A stretch of DNA of 64,000 bases from Nevskia sp. Its GTDB lineage: Bacteria > Pseudomonadota > Gammaproteobacteria > Nevskiales > Nevskiaceae. Each line of letters begins with the position of its first letter. Within the stretch, counting starts at the first letter, position 1. The stretch is taken from the NCBI GenBank assembly GCA_023229645.1, contig JALNYU010000010.1:80705-144704 (forward strand), read 5' to 3'. The notes beneath the pieces were generated by a model. The model was not told where the DNA came from, searched no databases, and saw only the letters and a list, made by a program, of their open reading frames with translations. Both the position numbers and the translations under genes were made by a program. Below are positions 7,795-16,570 of this stretch, one piece after another.

Positions 7795-9030
7795 ATGAAG
7801 AAAACCTCTTTTCCGAAGCAAGGCATCAAAGTGCTGCTGCTCGAAGGCCTCGCACAGACCGCAGTTGAGCACTTCCGAGCCGCCGGCTATTCCAACATCG
7901 AATATCACGATAAATCGCTGTCCGAATCGGCATTGATCGACGCGATTTCTGACGCGCATATCGTCGGCATTCGCTCGCGCAGCTATTTGACGGCGGACGT
8001 TTTTGAACACGCGCGGCGCTTGATGGCGGTCGGCTGTTTCTGTATCGGCACCAATCAGGTTGATCTCGATGCCGCCCAGGTGCGCGGCATCCCGGTATTT
8101 AATGCACCGTATTCGAATACGCGCAGCGTTGCCGAACTCGTGATCGCTGAGGCGATCATGATGATGCGCCGCATCCCGGAAAAGAGTGCTGAATGTCACC
8201 GCGGTGGCTGGTCGAAATCCGCCGTTGGCAGCTTTGAAGTGCGCGGCAAGACGCTAGGCCTGATCGGTTACGGCCATATCGGAACGCAGGTTGGCGTGCT
8301 TGCCGAGTCGCTCGGCATGCGCGTGATTTATCACGATATCGAAACCAAGCTCGCGCTTGGCAACGCGATGCCCGCGGCCGGTCTCGGCGACTTGCTGACC
8401 CGTTCCGACATTGTCTCGCTGCATGTTCCAGAAACGCCGGCGACTAAGCTGATGTTCGGCGCCGCCGAGTTGGAAAAGATGAAGCCAGGCGCGGTGTTGA
8501 TCAACGCCTCGCGCGGTACCGTCGTCGATATCGACGCACTGGCGGCGGCACTACGCAGCAAGCACCTCGGCGGCGCGGCGGTGGACGTATTCCCGGCCGA
8601 GCCGAAAGGCAATAACGATCCGTTTGTTTCGCCGTTGATCGGCATGGACAACGTGATTTTGACGCCGCATATCGGCGGCAGCACGCTGGAAGCGCAAGAA
8701 AATATCGGCCTTGAAGTCGCCGCGAAACTCGTGCGTTATAGCGACAACGGCTCGACACTCTCAGCGGTGAATTTTCCGGAAGTGTCGCTACCGGAGCACC
8801 CGAACAGCCACCGGCTGCTGCATATTCACGAAAATCGGCCGGGTATGTTGTCGCGAATCAATGAATTGGCATCGAAAGGCAACATCAATATCGAAGGTCA
8901 GTATCTGCAGACCAGCGGCAAGATCGGTTATGTCGTCATCGATATCGATACCGCCGAAGATCAGGCTGAGCTGATCAAGAGCGGCCTCGCCGCCATTCCC
9001 GGCACCTTGCGTACGCGGCTCCTGTACTAA
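7795..9030 (+). CDS. serA: D-3-phosphoglycerate dehydrogenase
   Basis: The product has 411 residues, essentially E. coli SerA in length and layout. The start is the ATG giving MKKTSFPKQ, with GCGGAG just upstream; the frame runs further back, but SerA proteins begin here. Visible motifs are GCFCIGTNQVDLDAA, FNAPYSNTRSVAELVI, the NAD-binding LGLIGYGHIGTQVG, INASRGTVVDIDAL, the catalytic-histidine segment LTPHIGGSTLEAQENIG, and a C-terminal serine-sensing ACT domain beginning HIHENRPGMLSRINE. It catalyses the first committed step of serine synthesis, oxidising 3-phosphoglycerate to 3-phosphohydroxypyruvate. Confidence 0.97.
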   Translation: MKKTSFPKQGIKVLLLEGLAQTAVEHFRAAGYSNIEYHDKSLSESALIDAISDAHIVGIRSRSYLTADVFEHARRLMAVGCFCIGTNQVDLDAAQVRGIPVFNAPYSNTRSVAELVIAEAIMMMRRIPEKSAECHRGGWSKSAVGSFEVRGKTLGLIGYGHIGTQVGVLAESLGMRVIYHDIETKLALGNAMPAAGLGDLLTRSDIVSLHVPETPATKLMFGAAELEKMKPGAVLINASRGTVVDIDALAAALRSKHLGGAAVDVFPAEPKGNNDPFVSPLIGMDNVILTPHIGGSTLEAQENIGLEVAAKLVRYSDNGSTLSAVNFPEVSLPEHPNSHRLLHIHENRPGMLSRINELASKGNINIEGQYLQTSGKIGYVVIDIDTAEDQAELIKSGLAAIPGTLRTRLLY

Positions 9031-9056
9031 GCCGTGTCGCCATTGGAGAAAATGCG

Positions 9057-11015
9057 ATGAAGGACGCCGCCTCGCGCTGCGTTGCCCCGTTCGGCGCTTG
9101 GCGGTCACCGATCACGCCGGATGCAATTGTCGCGGAGTCGGTGCGGCTCGGCCAAGTTGCGATTGACGGCAGCACGATTTATTGGATTGAGGGGCGGCCG
9201 CAGGAGCGGGGGCGGAGCGTGCTGGTTCGGCGGACTGCGGATGGCACCACGCATGACATCACGCCAGCGCGTTGCAGTGTCCGTAGCGGCGTACACGAAT
9301 ATGGCGGCGGCAGTTTTGTCGTTGTCGATGGCACGGTCTATTTCACCGATTTCGCCGACCACGCGCTTTATCGCTTAAACGCCGACGGCGATGCTACGGA
9401 TGTCGTCGTTGCCGCCGGACAGCGCTTTGCTGACTTGGTATTTGACGCCCCGCGTCAACGCCTGATCGCGGTCTGTGAGGACCATAGCGCGGGCGGCGAG
9501 CCGGTGACGACGCTGGTCGCAATCGATCTCAATCCCGATCTCGGCGCAGAGCATGGCCCAATCATGCTCGCCGCTGGCGCCGATTTTTATGCATCGCCGC
9601 GCCTGAGTCCGGATGGCCAACAGATTGCTTGGCTCACCTGGCAGCACCCGAATATGCCGTGGGACGGCACCACGCTCTGGCTCGGTCGCTTCGACGCCAG
9701 CGGCGCGATCGTCGATGTGGTCTTGGTTGCTGGCGGCGTGGACGAGTCGATTTTCCAGCCGCAGTGGTCGCCGTCTGGCGATTTGGTGTTTGTGTCGGAT
9801 CGCAGTGGTTGGTGGAATTTATACCGCTGGCGCAACGGCGCGGCGCAGCCGCTCTACCCGATGGCCGCTGAATTTGGCGAGCCGCAGTGGGAATTCGCGA
9901 TGTCGCGCTACGGCTTTACGGCCGATGGCGGCATTGTCTGCAGTTACATCCGCAACGGCGAAGCTTATCTCGCGCGGCTTGATCCTGATCGCGGCACCTT
10001 GCAAGAAATCCCGACGCCATTCCGCGAGATTAAGGAATTGCAGGTTGGCGATGGTTTCGTCGCCTTTCTCGGCGGTTCACCGAGTGAGGCGCGCTCGCTG
10101 GTGCGGCTTGATCTTGCTGGTGGCCAGACCGAAGTATTGCGCCGCGGCAGCGGCTTGAGCGTCGATCCTGGGTATTTGTCGTCCGCACAGGCGATCGCGT
10201 TCCCAACGACCGACGGTAAAACTGCCCACGCTTTTTTTTATGCGGCTGGGAATCGCGATTGCACCGCACCAGCGAGCGATAAACCACCGCTGCTCGTACT
10301 GAGTCATGGCGGACCCACCAGCCAAGCGACGGCGACGTTTAATCCGATGGTGCAGTTTTGGACCAGCCGCGGTTTCGGCGTGGTTGACGTCAATTACGGC
10401 GGTAGCAGCGGCTACGGCCGCGAGTACCGGCGGCGTTTGAACGGCAACTGGGGCATCGTCGATATCGACGATTGCGTTAACGCCGCCCGTTATCTCGTCG
10501 CGCAGGGGCTGGCGGACGAAAAGCGCCTTGCGATTCGCGGCGGCAGTGCTGGCGGCTACACCACGCTCGGCGCGCTGACGTTCCGCGATTACTTCAAAGC
10601 CGGCGCGAGTTATTACGGCGTTGGTGATCTCGAAGTGCTGGCACGGGATACGCACAAGTTTGAATCGCGCTATCTCGATAGTTTGATCGGCCCGTATCCC
10701 GAGGAAAAAGCCTTGTACGCTGCGCGTTCGCCGATCAATGCCACCGACCGCTTATCCAGTGCCTTGATTTTGTTCCAGGGCCTGGAAGACAAAGTGGTGC
10801 CGCCGAACCAATCGCAGATGATGTTCGACGCCGTCAAGAAAAAAGGCTTGCCGGTTGCCTACTTGCCGTTCGCCAATGAACAACACGGGTTCCGTGCTGC
10901 GGCGACGATCAAGCGCTGTCTTGAAGCTGAGTTGTATTTCTACGGCAAAGTTTTTGGCTTTACGCCGGCTGACGTCATTGCGCCGATTGTCATCGAAAAT
11001 CTGCCGACCGCGTAG
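9057..11015 (+). CDS. S9-family prolyl oligopeptidase / acylaminoacyl-peptidase-like
   Basis: The product has 652 residues. The N-terminal ~390 residues form a WD40-like beta-propeller (repeated S-PDG-Q-IAW and WSPSGDLVFVSDRSGWWNLY motifs). The C-terminal alpha/beta-hydrolase domain has LVLSHGGPTSQA (oxyanion region), the nucleophile RGGSAGGYTT, an acidic residue in GLEDKVVPP and the histidine in NEQHGFR, giving a complete Ser-Asp-His triad. No signal peptide is seen, so it is probably a cytoplasmic peptidase acting on short peptides. It starts 26 bp after serA and is followed 12 bp later by the MpaB-like gene, suggesting one transcript. Confidence 0.93.
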   Translation: MKDAASRCVAPFGAWRSPITPDAIVAESVRLGQVAIDGSTIYWIEGRPQERGRSVLVRRTADGTTHDITPARCSVRSGVHEYGGGSFVVVDGTVYFTDFADHALYRLNADGDATDVVVAAGQRFADLVFDAPRQRLIAVCEDHSAGGEPVTTLVAIDLNPDLGAEHGPIMLAAGADFYASPRLSPDGQQIAWLTWQHPNMPWDGTTLWLGRFDASGAIVDVVLVAGGVDESIFQPQWSPSGDLVFVSDRSGWWNLYRWRNGAAQPLYPMAAEFGEPQWEFAMSRYGFTADGGIVCSYIRNGEAYLARLDPDRGTLQEIPTPFREIKELQVGDGFVAFLGGSPSEARSLVRLDLAGGQTEVLRRGSGLSVDPGYLSSAQAIAFPTTDGKTAHAFFYAAGNRDCTAPASDKPPLLVLSHGGPTSQATATFNPMVQFWTSRGFGVVDVNYGGSSGYGREYRRRLNGNWGIVDIDDCVNAARYLVAQGLADEKRLAIRGGSAGGYTTLGALTFRDYFKAGASYYGVGDLEVLARDTHKFESRYLDSLIGPYPEEKALYAARSPINATDRLSSALILFQGLEDKVVPPNQSQMMFDAVKKKGLPVAYLPFANEQHGFRAAATIKRCLEAELYFYGKVFGFTPADVIAPIVIENLPTA

Positions 11016-11027
11016 GCAGGTGCGCCG

Positions 11028-11960
11028 GTGAACACCATCCGCAAGATCTTGCTGCCGGCGCTCACTGCACCGGCGCGCGCGCGGCTGCGCAGCTGGGTCT
11101 TGAGTGTGTTGCAGCGTGGCGAAGGTCCAAGCATCGACTATGACGCGCCGCTCGGTGATCGCGGTTTGTTCGGGCCGGAAAGCGTCACTTGGCGCATCCA
11201 TAGCGACTTCCCCGGCATGATGGCTGGCGGCGTGTGCGCGTTGATGCTGCAAACGCTACATCCGCTGGCTTTGGCCGGGGTTTGGGATCACTCCAGTTTT
11301 CGCACCGATATTCTCGGCCGTCTGCGTCGGACGACGACGTTCGTCGCCGCCACCACCTACGCGCCGACCGCCGCCGCCGAGCGGCTGATCGCTCGCGTTC
11401 GTGGCATCCACGGCCAAGTGACTGGCTTCGCTGAAGACGGCCGCGCTTACGATGCTAACGATCCGCGCTTGCTGACCTGGGTGCATACAACGGAAATGCT
11501 CAGTTTTCTGCGCGGCTACCAGCGTTATCGCAACGCCGAACTGCCGCGCACGCTGCAAGATCGTTACTTCGCCGAAACCAGCCGCATCGCTGAAGCGCTG
11601 GGGGCAGAAGGCGTGCCGAAATCGGTTGCCGAAGTCGACGCGTATTTCGCTGAGGTTCAGCCGTCGCTGACGTTTGGCGCGCGCTCCGCCGCAGTGCTGG
11701 AGGTCTTGGCCGGCATGGCCTTGCCGATTCCGCTCGCGGGTGTTTCGCGGCACTTATTTCTCGGCGCCGGCGCCGCGTTGCTGCCAACTTGGGCGCAGCA
11801 ACTCATTCCGCGGCCGCGCTTGCAGCGGCTGCGCGACGAAGCCGCCGCGCGCAGTTTGAACACACTCGGGCCGGTATTTCGTGCCGCGTTAAAGGAAGGC
11901 GTAGCGGCGCGCTCGTGTCGGCGTATCGGCGTTGAGCCGACGATCCTGCAGCATTTCTAA
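11028..11960 (+). CDS. MpaB-family (DUF2236) oxygenase-like protein
   Basis: The product has 310 residues and starts at a GTG. It shows the DUF2236 pattern: SVTWRIHSDFPGMMAGGVCALMLQTLHPLALAGVWDHSSF near the N-terminus, TTFVAATTYAP, RIHGQVTGF-like HGQV, and DPRLLTWVHTTEMLSF, whose histidines are likely heme or metal ligands. The family includes the fungal MpaB oxygenase and latex-clearing-protein relatives; most bacterial members are uncharacterised. It is 12 bp downstream of the S9 peptidase, but a functional link is unproven. The 174 bp after it, before metZ, show no clear terminator or riboswitch. Confidence 0.85.
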   Translation: MNTIRKILLPALTAPARARLRSWVLSVLQRGEGPSIDYDAPLGDRGLFGPESVTWRIHSDFPGMMAGGVCALMLQTLHPLALAGVWDHSSFRTDILGRLRRTTTFVAATTYAPTAAAERLIARVRGIHGQVTGFAEDGRAYDANDPRLLTWVHTTEMLSFLRGYQRYRNAELPRTLQDRYFAETSRIAEALGAEGVPKSVAEVDAYFAEVQPSLTFGARSAAVLEVLAGMALPIPLAGVSRHLFLGAGAALLPTWAQQLIPRPRLQRLRDEAAARSLNTLGPVFRAALKEGVAARSCRRIGVEPTILQHF

Positions 11961-12134
11961 GCGCGTTTGGGCACCGCTTGGAGACGAATGCAGAGGCACG
12001 ATTGCTGTCGGCCTACGCGCCGATTTTCTTTCGTTTTTCCCTCTATTTAGCGCTGCCGCCGCCGCTGATTCTGCGCATTCGCTAAACTTAGCCGCTGGCC
12101 ATGGCGCCAGCTTCTCCTTGCGGTCTTCACACTG

Positions 12135-13316
12135 ATGAACGATTTCAACGATTGGGGCCCCGCGACACTAGGCATCCGCGCGGCAGAGCCACGCACGGAA
12201 GAGCGAGAACACTCTGCGGCGGTGCACTTAACATCTTCGTTCGTGTACAGCAGCGCTGCGCAAGCCGCCGCGGTGTTTGCCGGCGAAGAGCCTGGCAATG
12301 TCTATTCGCGATTCACAAACCCGACTGTGCGCGCCTTCGAGCAACGGCTCGCGGCGATGGAAGGTGGCGACTCCTGCGTTGCAACGGCGAGCGGCATGTC
12401 GGCGATATTGGCGATGGCGATGGCGCTGTTGAAAGCCGGCGATCACATTTTGGCGTCGCGAACCTTATTCGGCTCGACGATCAATCTATTCAATAATGTG
12501 CTCGGCAAATTCGGCGTCGATATCACCTATGTCGATCCTTCTGATTTGCCGGCCTGGGGCAGCGCGCTGCGCCCGAACACGCGGCTGCTGTTTGTCGAGA
12601 CGCCGAATAATCCGTTGACCGAAATCACCGATATTCGCGCGCTGGCGGACATCGCCCACGGCGCCGGTGCGCTGCTCTGTGTCGATAACTGCTTCTTGTC
12701 GCCGGTGCTGCAACAGCCGCTGAAGCTGGGCGCAGATCTGGTTGTGCATTCGGCAACGAAATATCTCGACGGCCAAGGCCGCTGTGTTGGCGGTGCGGTA
12801 GTCGGCGATGCGCAGCGGGTTGGCAAGGATGTCTTTGGGTTCCTCCGCACCGCCGGGCCGAGCATGAGCCCGTTCAACGCCTGGGTATTCCTAAAAGGCT
12901 TGGAAACGCTGAGCTTGCGGATGTATGCGCACTGCGCGAGTGCGCAAACGTTAGCGGAATGGCTATGTGGGCAGCCAGGCATTGAACGCGTGTTCTATCC
13001 GGGCTTGCAAGACCATCCGCAGCACGTGCTCGCAAAGCGCCAGCAGAAAGCATTTGGCGGCATCGTTTCGTTCCAGGTCGCGGGCGGGCGGGAGGCGGCT
13101 TGGCGGGTGATCGACGCGGTCAAGATGATTTCGATCACCGCCAATCTCGGCGATACCCGCACGACGATTACGCATCCGGCGACAACCACCCACGGCCGCA
13201 TTTCACCTGAGGCGCGCCGCCTAGCCGGCATTACCGAAGGTTTGATCCGGGTTGCGGTGGGCTTGGAAGACATTGCCGATATCCAAGCCGATCTTGCACG
13301 CGGATTGTCGGCTTGA
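12135..13316 (+). CDS. metZ: O-succinylhomoserine sulfhydrylase
   Basis: The product has 393 residues of the Cys/Met PLP family. It carries YSRFTNPTVRAFEQRLAAMEG, TASGMSAILA (cofactor phosphate site), VETPNNPLTEITDI, VDNCFLSPVLQQPL and the PLP-lysine segment VVHSATKYLDGQGR. The KYLDGQGR(C/V) motif, with the replaced GGHSD, is the hallmark of MetZ as opposed to cystathionine gamma-synthase. It makes homocysteine directly from O-succinylhomoserine and sulfide. The stop overlaps the start of the Nudix gene by four bases, so metZ-nudL-mazG are probably co-translated. Confidence 0.94.
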   Translation: MNDFNDWGPATLGIRAAEPRTEEREHSAAVHLTSSFVYSSAAQAAAVFAGEEPGNVYSRFTNPTVRAFEQRLAAMEGGDSCVATASGMSAILAMAMALLKAGDHILASRTLFGSTINLFNNVLGKFGVDITYVDPSDLPAWGSALRPNTRLLFVETPNNPLTEITDIRALADIAHGAGALLCVDNCFLSPVLQQPLKLGADLVVHSATKYLDGQGRCVGGAVVGDAQRVGKDVFGFLRTAGPSMSPFNAWVFLKGLETLSLRMYAHCASAQTLAEWLCGQPGIERVFYPGLQDHPQHVLAKRQQKAFGGIVSFQVAGGREAAWRVIDAVKMISITANLGDTRTTITHPATTTHGRISPEARRLAGITEGLIRVAVGLEDIADIQADLARGLSA

Positions 13317-13936
13317 GTGATGAGCCGCTGGTGCGGCTGCGTGCTGCACTGAGCGGCAGCAGCGAAGCATTGCGGCCCGTCGCCGCGCTGGATCTGCCGC
13401 CGACGTTGCGCGAGCTGATGACGGCCGACAATATCGCCGCGCTGAAGCAAGCAGCGGTCCTGATTCCGATACTGATGCACGACGCGGCGGCGACGATCCT
13501 GCTTACCCGACGCGCGGATACGCTGCGCCAGCATCGTGGCCAGATCAGCTTCCCCGGTGGCCGCCGCGACGACGCTGACCTCAACATTACCGCAGCGGCG
13601 TTGCGCGAGGCGCAGGAAGAAGTCGGGCTGGCGCCGCAGGCGGTTGAAGTGCTCGGTTATCTCGACGACCATCCGACATTCTCGGGGTATCGCATTACGC
13701 CGGTCGTCGGCGTCGTCGCCGGAGCGTTTACGCCGCAGACCAATCCGCAGGAGGTTGCGGAGGCGTTCGAACTGCCGTTGGCGTATTTGTTCGACGATGC
13801 CCGTTTCGAGCGCAAGCAGCTCAGCACCGGCGGGCATCGCGTGCCATATCTGGAGTTACGCCACGGCGAGTACGTGATCTGGGGTGTGACTGCCGGTATT
13901 TTGTGGAATTTGCATCAGAGACTGATCGAAACATGA
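13313..13936 (+). CDS. Nudix CoA pyrophosphatase
   Basis: The product has 207 residues with a TTG start overlapping the metZ stop (TTGA). The UPF0035 motif LRQHRGQISFPGGRRDDAD followed by ALREAQEEVGL gives the Nudix box with the CoA-specific upstream segment seen in NudL/PCD1-type hydrolases, which cleave CoA and its derivatives to phosphopantetheine and 3',5'-ADP. The first Nudix acidic residue is Asp. The C-terminus runs VPYLELRHGEYVIWGVTAGIL, which is typical. It overlaps mazG downstream by four bases (ATGA). Confidence 0.9.
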   Translation: MSDEPLVRLRAALSGSSEALRPVAALDLPPTLRELMTADNIAALKQAAVLIPILMHDAAATILLTRRADTLRQHRGQISFPGGRRDDADLNITAAALREAQEEVGLAPQAVEVLGYLDDHPTFSGYRITPVVGVVAGAFTPQTNPQEVAEAFELPLAYLFDDARFERKQLSTGGHRVPYLELRHGEYVIWGVTAGILWNLHQRLIET

Positions 13937-14322
13937 GTAACGATGCCTTTGACGAAGCTTTAAGGCTGCAGCGAAACGCCTCCTTTGAGGGTTTCGATTG
14001 GAGTCATCCAGAAGATCTATGGGACAAGCTGGCTGAAGAAATCGGCGAGCTACGGGAGGCGGTTGGCCACGCGCATCGACAAGAAGAGCTGGGTGACATC
14101 TTGTTCATGGTCGTTAATCTGGCGCGTCACCTTGGCGTCGATCCGGCGCGCGGCTTGGAAAGCACCAACCGCAAGTTTCATCAGCGCTATGCGCATGTGA
14201 TGGCGCACGCCGCGCAATTGCCGCCGCTCGGCGATCCTGAGCGTCTCGTGCAGATGGAAATTTTGTGGCAGGAAGCCAAGCGGCTTGAGAAAAAGCCCCG
14301 AACAGCGGATAGTTATAAATAA
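13933..14322 (+). CDS. MazG-type nucleotide pyrophosphohydrolase
   Basis: The product has 129 residues, a single MazG domain. The Mg-binding signature EEIGELREAV...EELGDILFMVVNLAR (the E-x2-E and E-x2-D pattern) is complete. Full-length E. coli MazG has two domains (about 263 residues), so this is the compact single-domain form. It hydrolyses nucleoside triphosphates to monophosphates, plausibly for housecleaning. Translation is coupled to the preceding Nudix gene by an ATGA overlap, so two nucleotide-cleaving enzymes are made together. Confidence 0.88.
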   Translation: MSNDAFDEALRLQRNASFEGFDWSHPEDLWDKLAEEIGELREAVGHAHRQEELGDILFMVVNLARHLGVDPARGLESTNRKFHQRYAHVMAHAAQLPPLGDPERLVQMEILWQEAKRLEKKPRTADSYK

Positions 14323-14343
14323 ATAAGTATCAAGAGCCTGCGT

Positions 14344-14363
14344 AATAATGCTTACGCATTATT
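14344..14363 (+). promoter_or_regulatory. Hairpin between mazG and degV
   Basis: AATAATGC (14344-14351) and GCATTATT (14356-14363) form a perfect 8-bp stem with a TTAC loop. No T-run follows. It lies 22 bases past the mazG stop and 43 bases before the degV-family start. It could be a weak terminator, an mRNA stabiliser or an operator. Confidence 0.35.
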
Positions 14364-14406
14364 GAAGACGGGATTGTGGTTCAGTGGCGTGGGGAGGAGC
14401 AAAACT

Positions 14407-15345
14407 ATGAGAGTCGGTCTCGTCGTAGACTCGGCCTGTGATTTGTCGTCGTCCTATCTCAAAGGCAACGGCGTTGTCATTCTTCCAATTACCATCCGTA
14501 ACGGCACGCATGCGTTTGTCGATGTGCGCGATCCGAGCGCAACCCGCGAGTTTTATCAGCAGCATCTTGCCAATTCCGCCGATAGCGAAACAGCGGCGCT
14601 GAGTGTTGATGAAATTAAACGCTTGTTTCTCGATCGGTTGGTGATCGATTACGACTTTGTATTTTGTCTGACGATCGCCAGCGGCCGCAGCCTGATTTTC
14701 GAGCAAGCGACGCAGGCCTCGCTGTCGATTTTGTCTGAGTACAAGCCAATCCGCGCTGCGGCCGGGCATCCAACGCCCTTTGCCTTGCGCGTCGTCGACA
14801 CCCAGAATTTATTCGCCGCTCAGGGCGTGGTAACCGCTGAAGTGGTGCGGATGATTCACGCGGGCGAGTCGCCGCTGCGTATCCGTGAACGGCTTGATGT
14901 CTTATTGCCGAATCTTTACGGCTATATGTTGCCGACTAATTTATTCCACTTGCGCGCGCGCGCAGCAAAGAAGGGCGATAAAAGTGTTGGCTGGCTGCAG
15001 TACGCGCTCGGCAGCGCTTTGGATATCAAGCCGCTGATACGCGGATTCCGCAATGTGACCGAGCCCGTCGCCAAGCTTCGGCACTACGACGAAGGCGCCA
15101 AGCGCTGCTTCGAATTTCTGATCGAACGCATGCGCGCCGGCTTGCTGACGCCGACGGTTTGTATCAGCTACGCCGGTGAACTCGATCAGCTTTATCGGCT
15201 GCCGGGGTACGGCCGGATGGCCGAATTCGCCGCAGGTCAGGGCATCGAACTGCTGACCAGCGTCATGAGCATCACCGGCGCGGTTAACGTCGGCGAGGGC
15301 GCACTCGCGTTCGGCTTCTGCGCCCCGGCGCACGTATTCGAGTAA
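14407..15345 (+). CDS. DegV-family fatty-acid-binding protein
   Basis: The product has 312 residues from the ATG at 14407, which has a GGAGG-like box about eight bases upstream; an upstream in-frame extension is open but lacks such a site. The DegV fold is indicated by VGLVVDSACDLSSSYL at the N-terminus, VLPITI, FCLTIASGRSLIFEQA (fatty-acid carboxylate-binding serine region) and a C-terminal INVGEGALAFGF-like NVGEGALAFGFCAP. Such proteins present fatty acids to fatty-acid kinase or serve as carriers. No fakA is seen nearby. It converges with the parA gene across a large palindrome. Confidence 0.85.
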   Translation: MRVGLVVDSACDLSSSYLKGNGVVILPITIRNGTHAFVDVRDPSATREFYQQHLANSADSETAALSVDEIKRLFLDRLVIDYDFVFCLTIASGRSLIFEQATQASLSILSEYKPIRAAAGHPTPFALRVVDTQNLFAAQGVVTAEVVRMIHAGESPLRIRERLDVLLPNLYGYMLPTNLFHLRARAAKKGDKSVGWLQYALGSALDIKPLIRGFRNVTEPVAKLRHYDEGAKRCFEFLIERMRAGLLTPTVCISYAGELDQLYRLPGYGRMAEFAAGQGIELLTSVMSITGAVNVGEGALAFGFCAPAHVFE

Positions 15346-15356
15346 ATGCCGTTTGC

Positions 15357-15392
15357 TGTACGAAGCACTGCGCTAGCGCAGCGCTTCGTACA
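15357..15392. terminator. 36-nt near-perfect palindrome between convergent degV and parA
   Basis: TGTACGAAGC (15357-15366) mirrors GCTTCGTACA (15383-15392). The centre, CTGCGCTAGCGCAG (15368-15381), is itself a perfect 14-nt palindrome. Only the symmetric pair 15367/15382 (A and C) fails to match. The right half covers the last codons and stop of the parA gene. There is no T-run on either strand, so it may act as a bidirectional terminator-like barrier or mRNA end protector, or be a protein-binding palindrome. Confidence 0.5.
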
Positions 15393-16137
15393 GCGCCAGA
15401 TATTCCTGTGTTACACGGTGATGCGGGTCCAGAAAAATCAGCGGCTTATGTTGTTCGTGTGATTCCTTAACCCGTACCGAGCTCGATAAGGTCTGCGGCA
15501 GCACCGGTTGGCCTTCCTCCAAGAGTTCGGCGACCACGCGTTGTGGGAGTCGCGCGCGCGATTGGAATTGATTGACGACGATGCCTTCAATCTCTAATTC
15601 TTCGTTGTGATCGTTACGGATTTCCTGAATGTTCTCGATCAGCGTGTAGAGCGCTCGACGCGAGAATTCATCGCAATCGAACGGGATCAGTACCCGATTC
15701 GAGGCGATCAAAGCTGAGCGGCTGTAGAAATTTAAAGCCGGCGGTGTGTCGATAAACACAGCGTCATAGCCTTTCAGGCGATCCAGCGCTTGCTTGAGTT
15801 TCTGAACTTTCTGCTTGGTTTCAAGCTTGACCTGGAGATCGTCCAGCCGCGGGCTCGCCGCGATCACGTCCAGATTCTCGAACGGCGTGTTGGTTGCGTA
15901 GGTCACCAACATCGGTAGTTGGATTGAAAAACCCAGCGTCGCTTCAAAGAAATCAGCGGCGTTACGGTCGGCGTCGGCAATACGGCTGCCGAGCAGGTAC
16001 TGCGTGGCGTTGCCCTGCGTATCGAGGTCGATCACCAGCGTGCGCATGCCTTGAGCCGCTGCGATTGCGGCTAAATTGCAGACGATCGTGGTCTTGCCGA
16101 CCCCTCCCTTTTGATTAAAAACGACACGGCGAATCAT
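15373..16137 (-). CDS. Orphan ParA-family ATPase
   Basis: The product has 254 residues from the ATG at 16137 (GAGAAG box upstream). A deviant Walker A motif, NQKGGVGKTT, lies at the N-terminus; then VIDLDTQGNATQYLLG, and AVFIDTPPALNFYSRSAL as Walker B. The length and motifs fit small ParA/MinD-superfamily ATPases that position plasmids, chemoreceptors or other cargo. No parB-like gene or parS-like repeat is adjacent, so the cargo is unknown. It stands alone, divergent from ppnP. Confidence 0.88.
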   Translation of the reverse strand: MIRRVVFNQKGGVGKTTIVCNLAAIAAAQGMRTLVIDLDTQGNATQYLLGSRIADADRNAADFFEATLGFSIQLPMLVTYATNTPFENLDVIAASPRLDDLQVKLETKQKVQKLKQALDRLKGYDAVFIDTPPALNFYSRSALIASNRVLIPFDCDEFSRRALYTLIENIQEIRNDHNEELEIEGIVVNQFQSRARLPQRVVAELLEEGQPVLPQTLSSSVRVKESHEQHKPLIFLDPHHRVTQEYLALYEALR

Positions 16138-16275
16138 CGGCTTCTCACTGGCAAATGAATAGATCGGTGTCAGCTGCCGCGGCATCCTGCCCCGGCAGTG
16201 CAAAGTCTTGGTGACCTTCGAACTGCGTCAGGCTAGCATACGCGACCCCAGTTCGGGCCTGATAGGAAATTGGTA

Positions 16276-16560
16276 ATGCTTAAGCACAATAGCTATTTCG
16301 ATGGCAGCGTCCAAAGCCTTGGTTTTGAACGGAACGGCCTGCGCGCAACAGTCGGCGTCATTGCGCCCGGCGAATACCGTTTTGATACTGCTGCGGCCGA
16401 ACGCATGACCATTACCAGCGGTACCGTACAAGCCCGCCTTGCCGGCGGCGATTGGCTCAATTTCCCGACCGGAACTGCGTTCGAAATTGCCGCGAATAGC
16501 GCTTTTGACATCCGCCCTGTCGGCGGGTGCGCGGCCTATCTCTGCGAATTCCTCGGCTAA
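16276..16560 (+). CDS. ppnP: Pyrimidine/purine nucleoside phosphorylase
   Basis: The product has 94 residues from the ATG at 16276. It follows E. coli PpnP (YaiE, formerly DUF1255) throughout: MLKHNSYFDGSVQSLGF, TVGVIAPGEYRFDTAAAERM, ISGTVQARL-like SGTVQARL, WLNFPTGTAFEI and a C-terminal AAYLCEFLG. It is a single-domain cupin that phosphorolyses a broad range of nucleosides to the free base and ribose-1-phosphate, feeding salvage. It converges with the acetyltransferase gene 10 bp away. Confidence 0.93.
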   Translation: MLKHNSYFDGSVQSLGFERNGLRATVGVIAPGEYRFDTAAAERMTITSGTVQARLAGGDWLNFPTGTAFEIAANSAFDIRPVGGCAAYLCEFLG

Positions 16561-16570
16561 GGGCGACACG

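Noticed and set aside
11961..12134. SAM or other riboswitch before metZ
   Set aside because: Looked for SAM-type cores because of the gene's function; no convincing paired core or terminator was visible.
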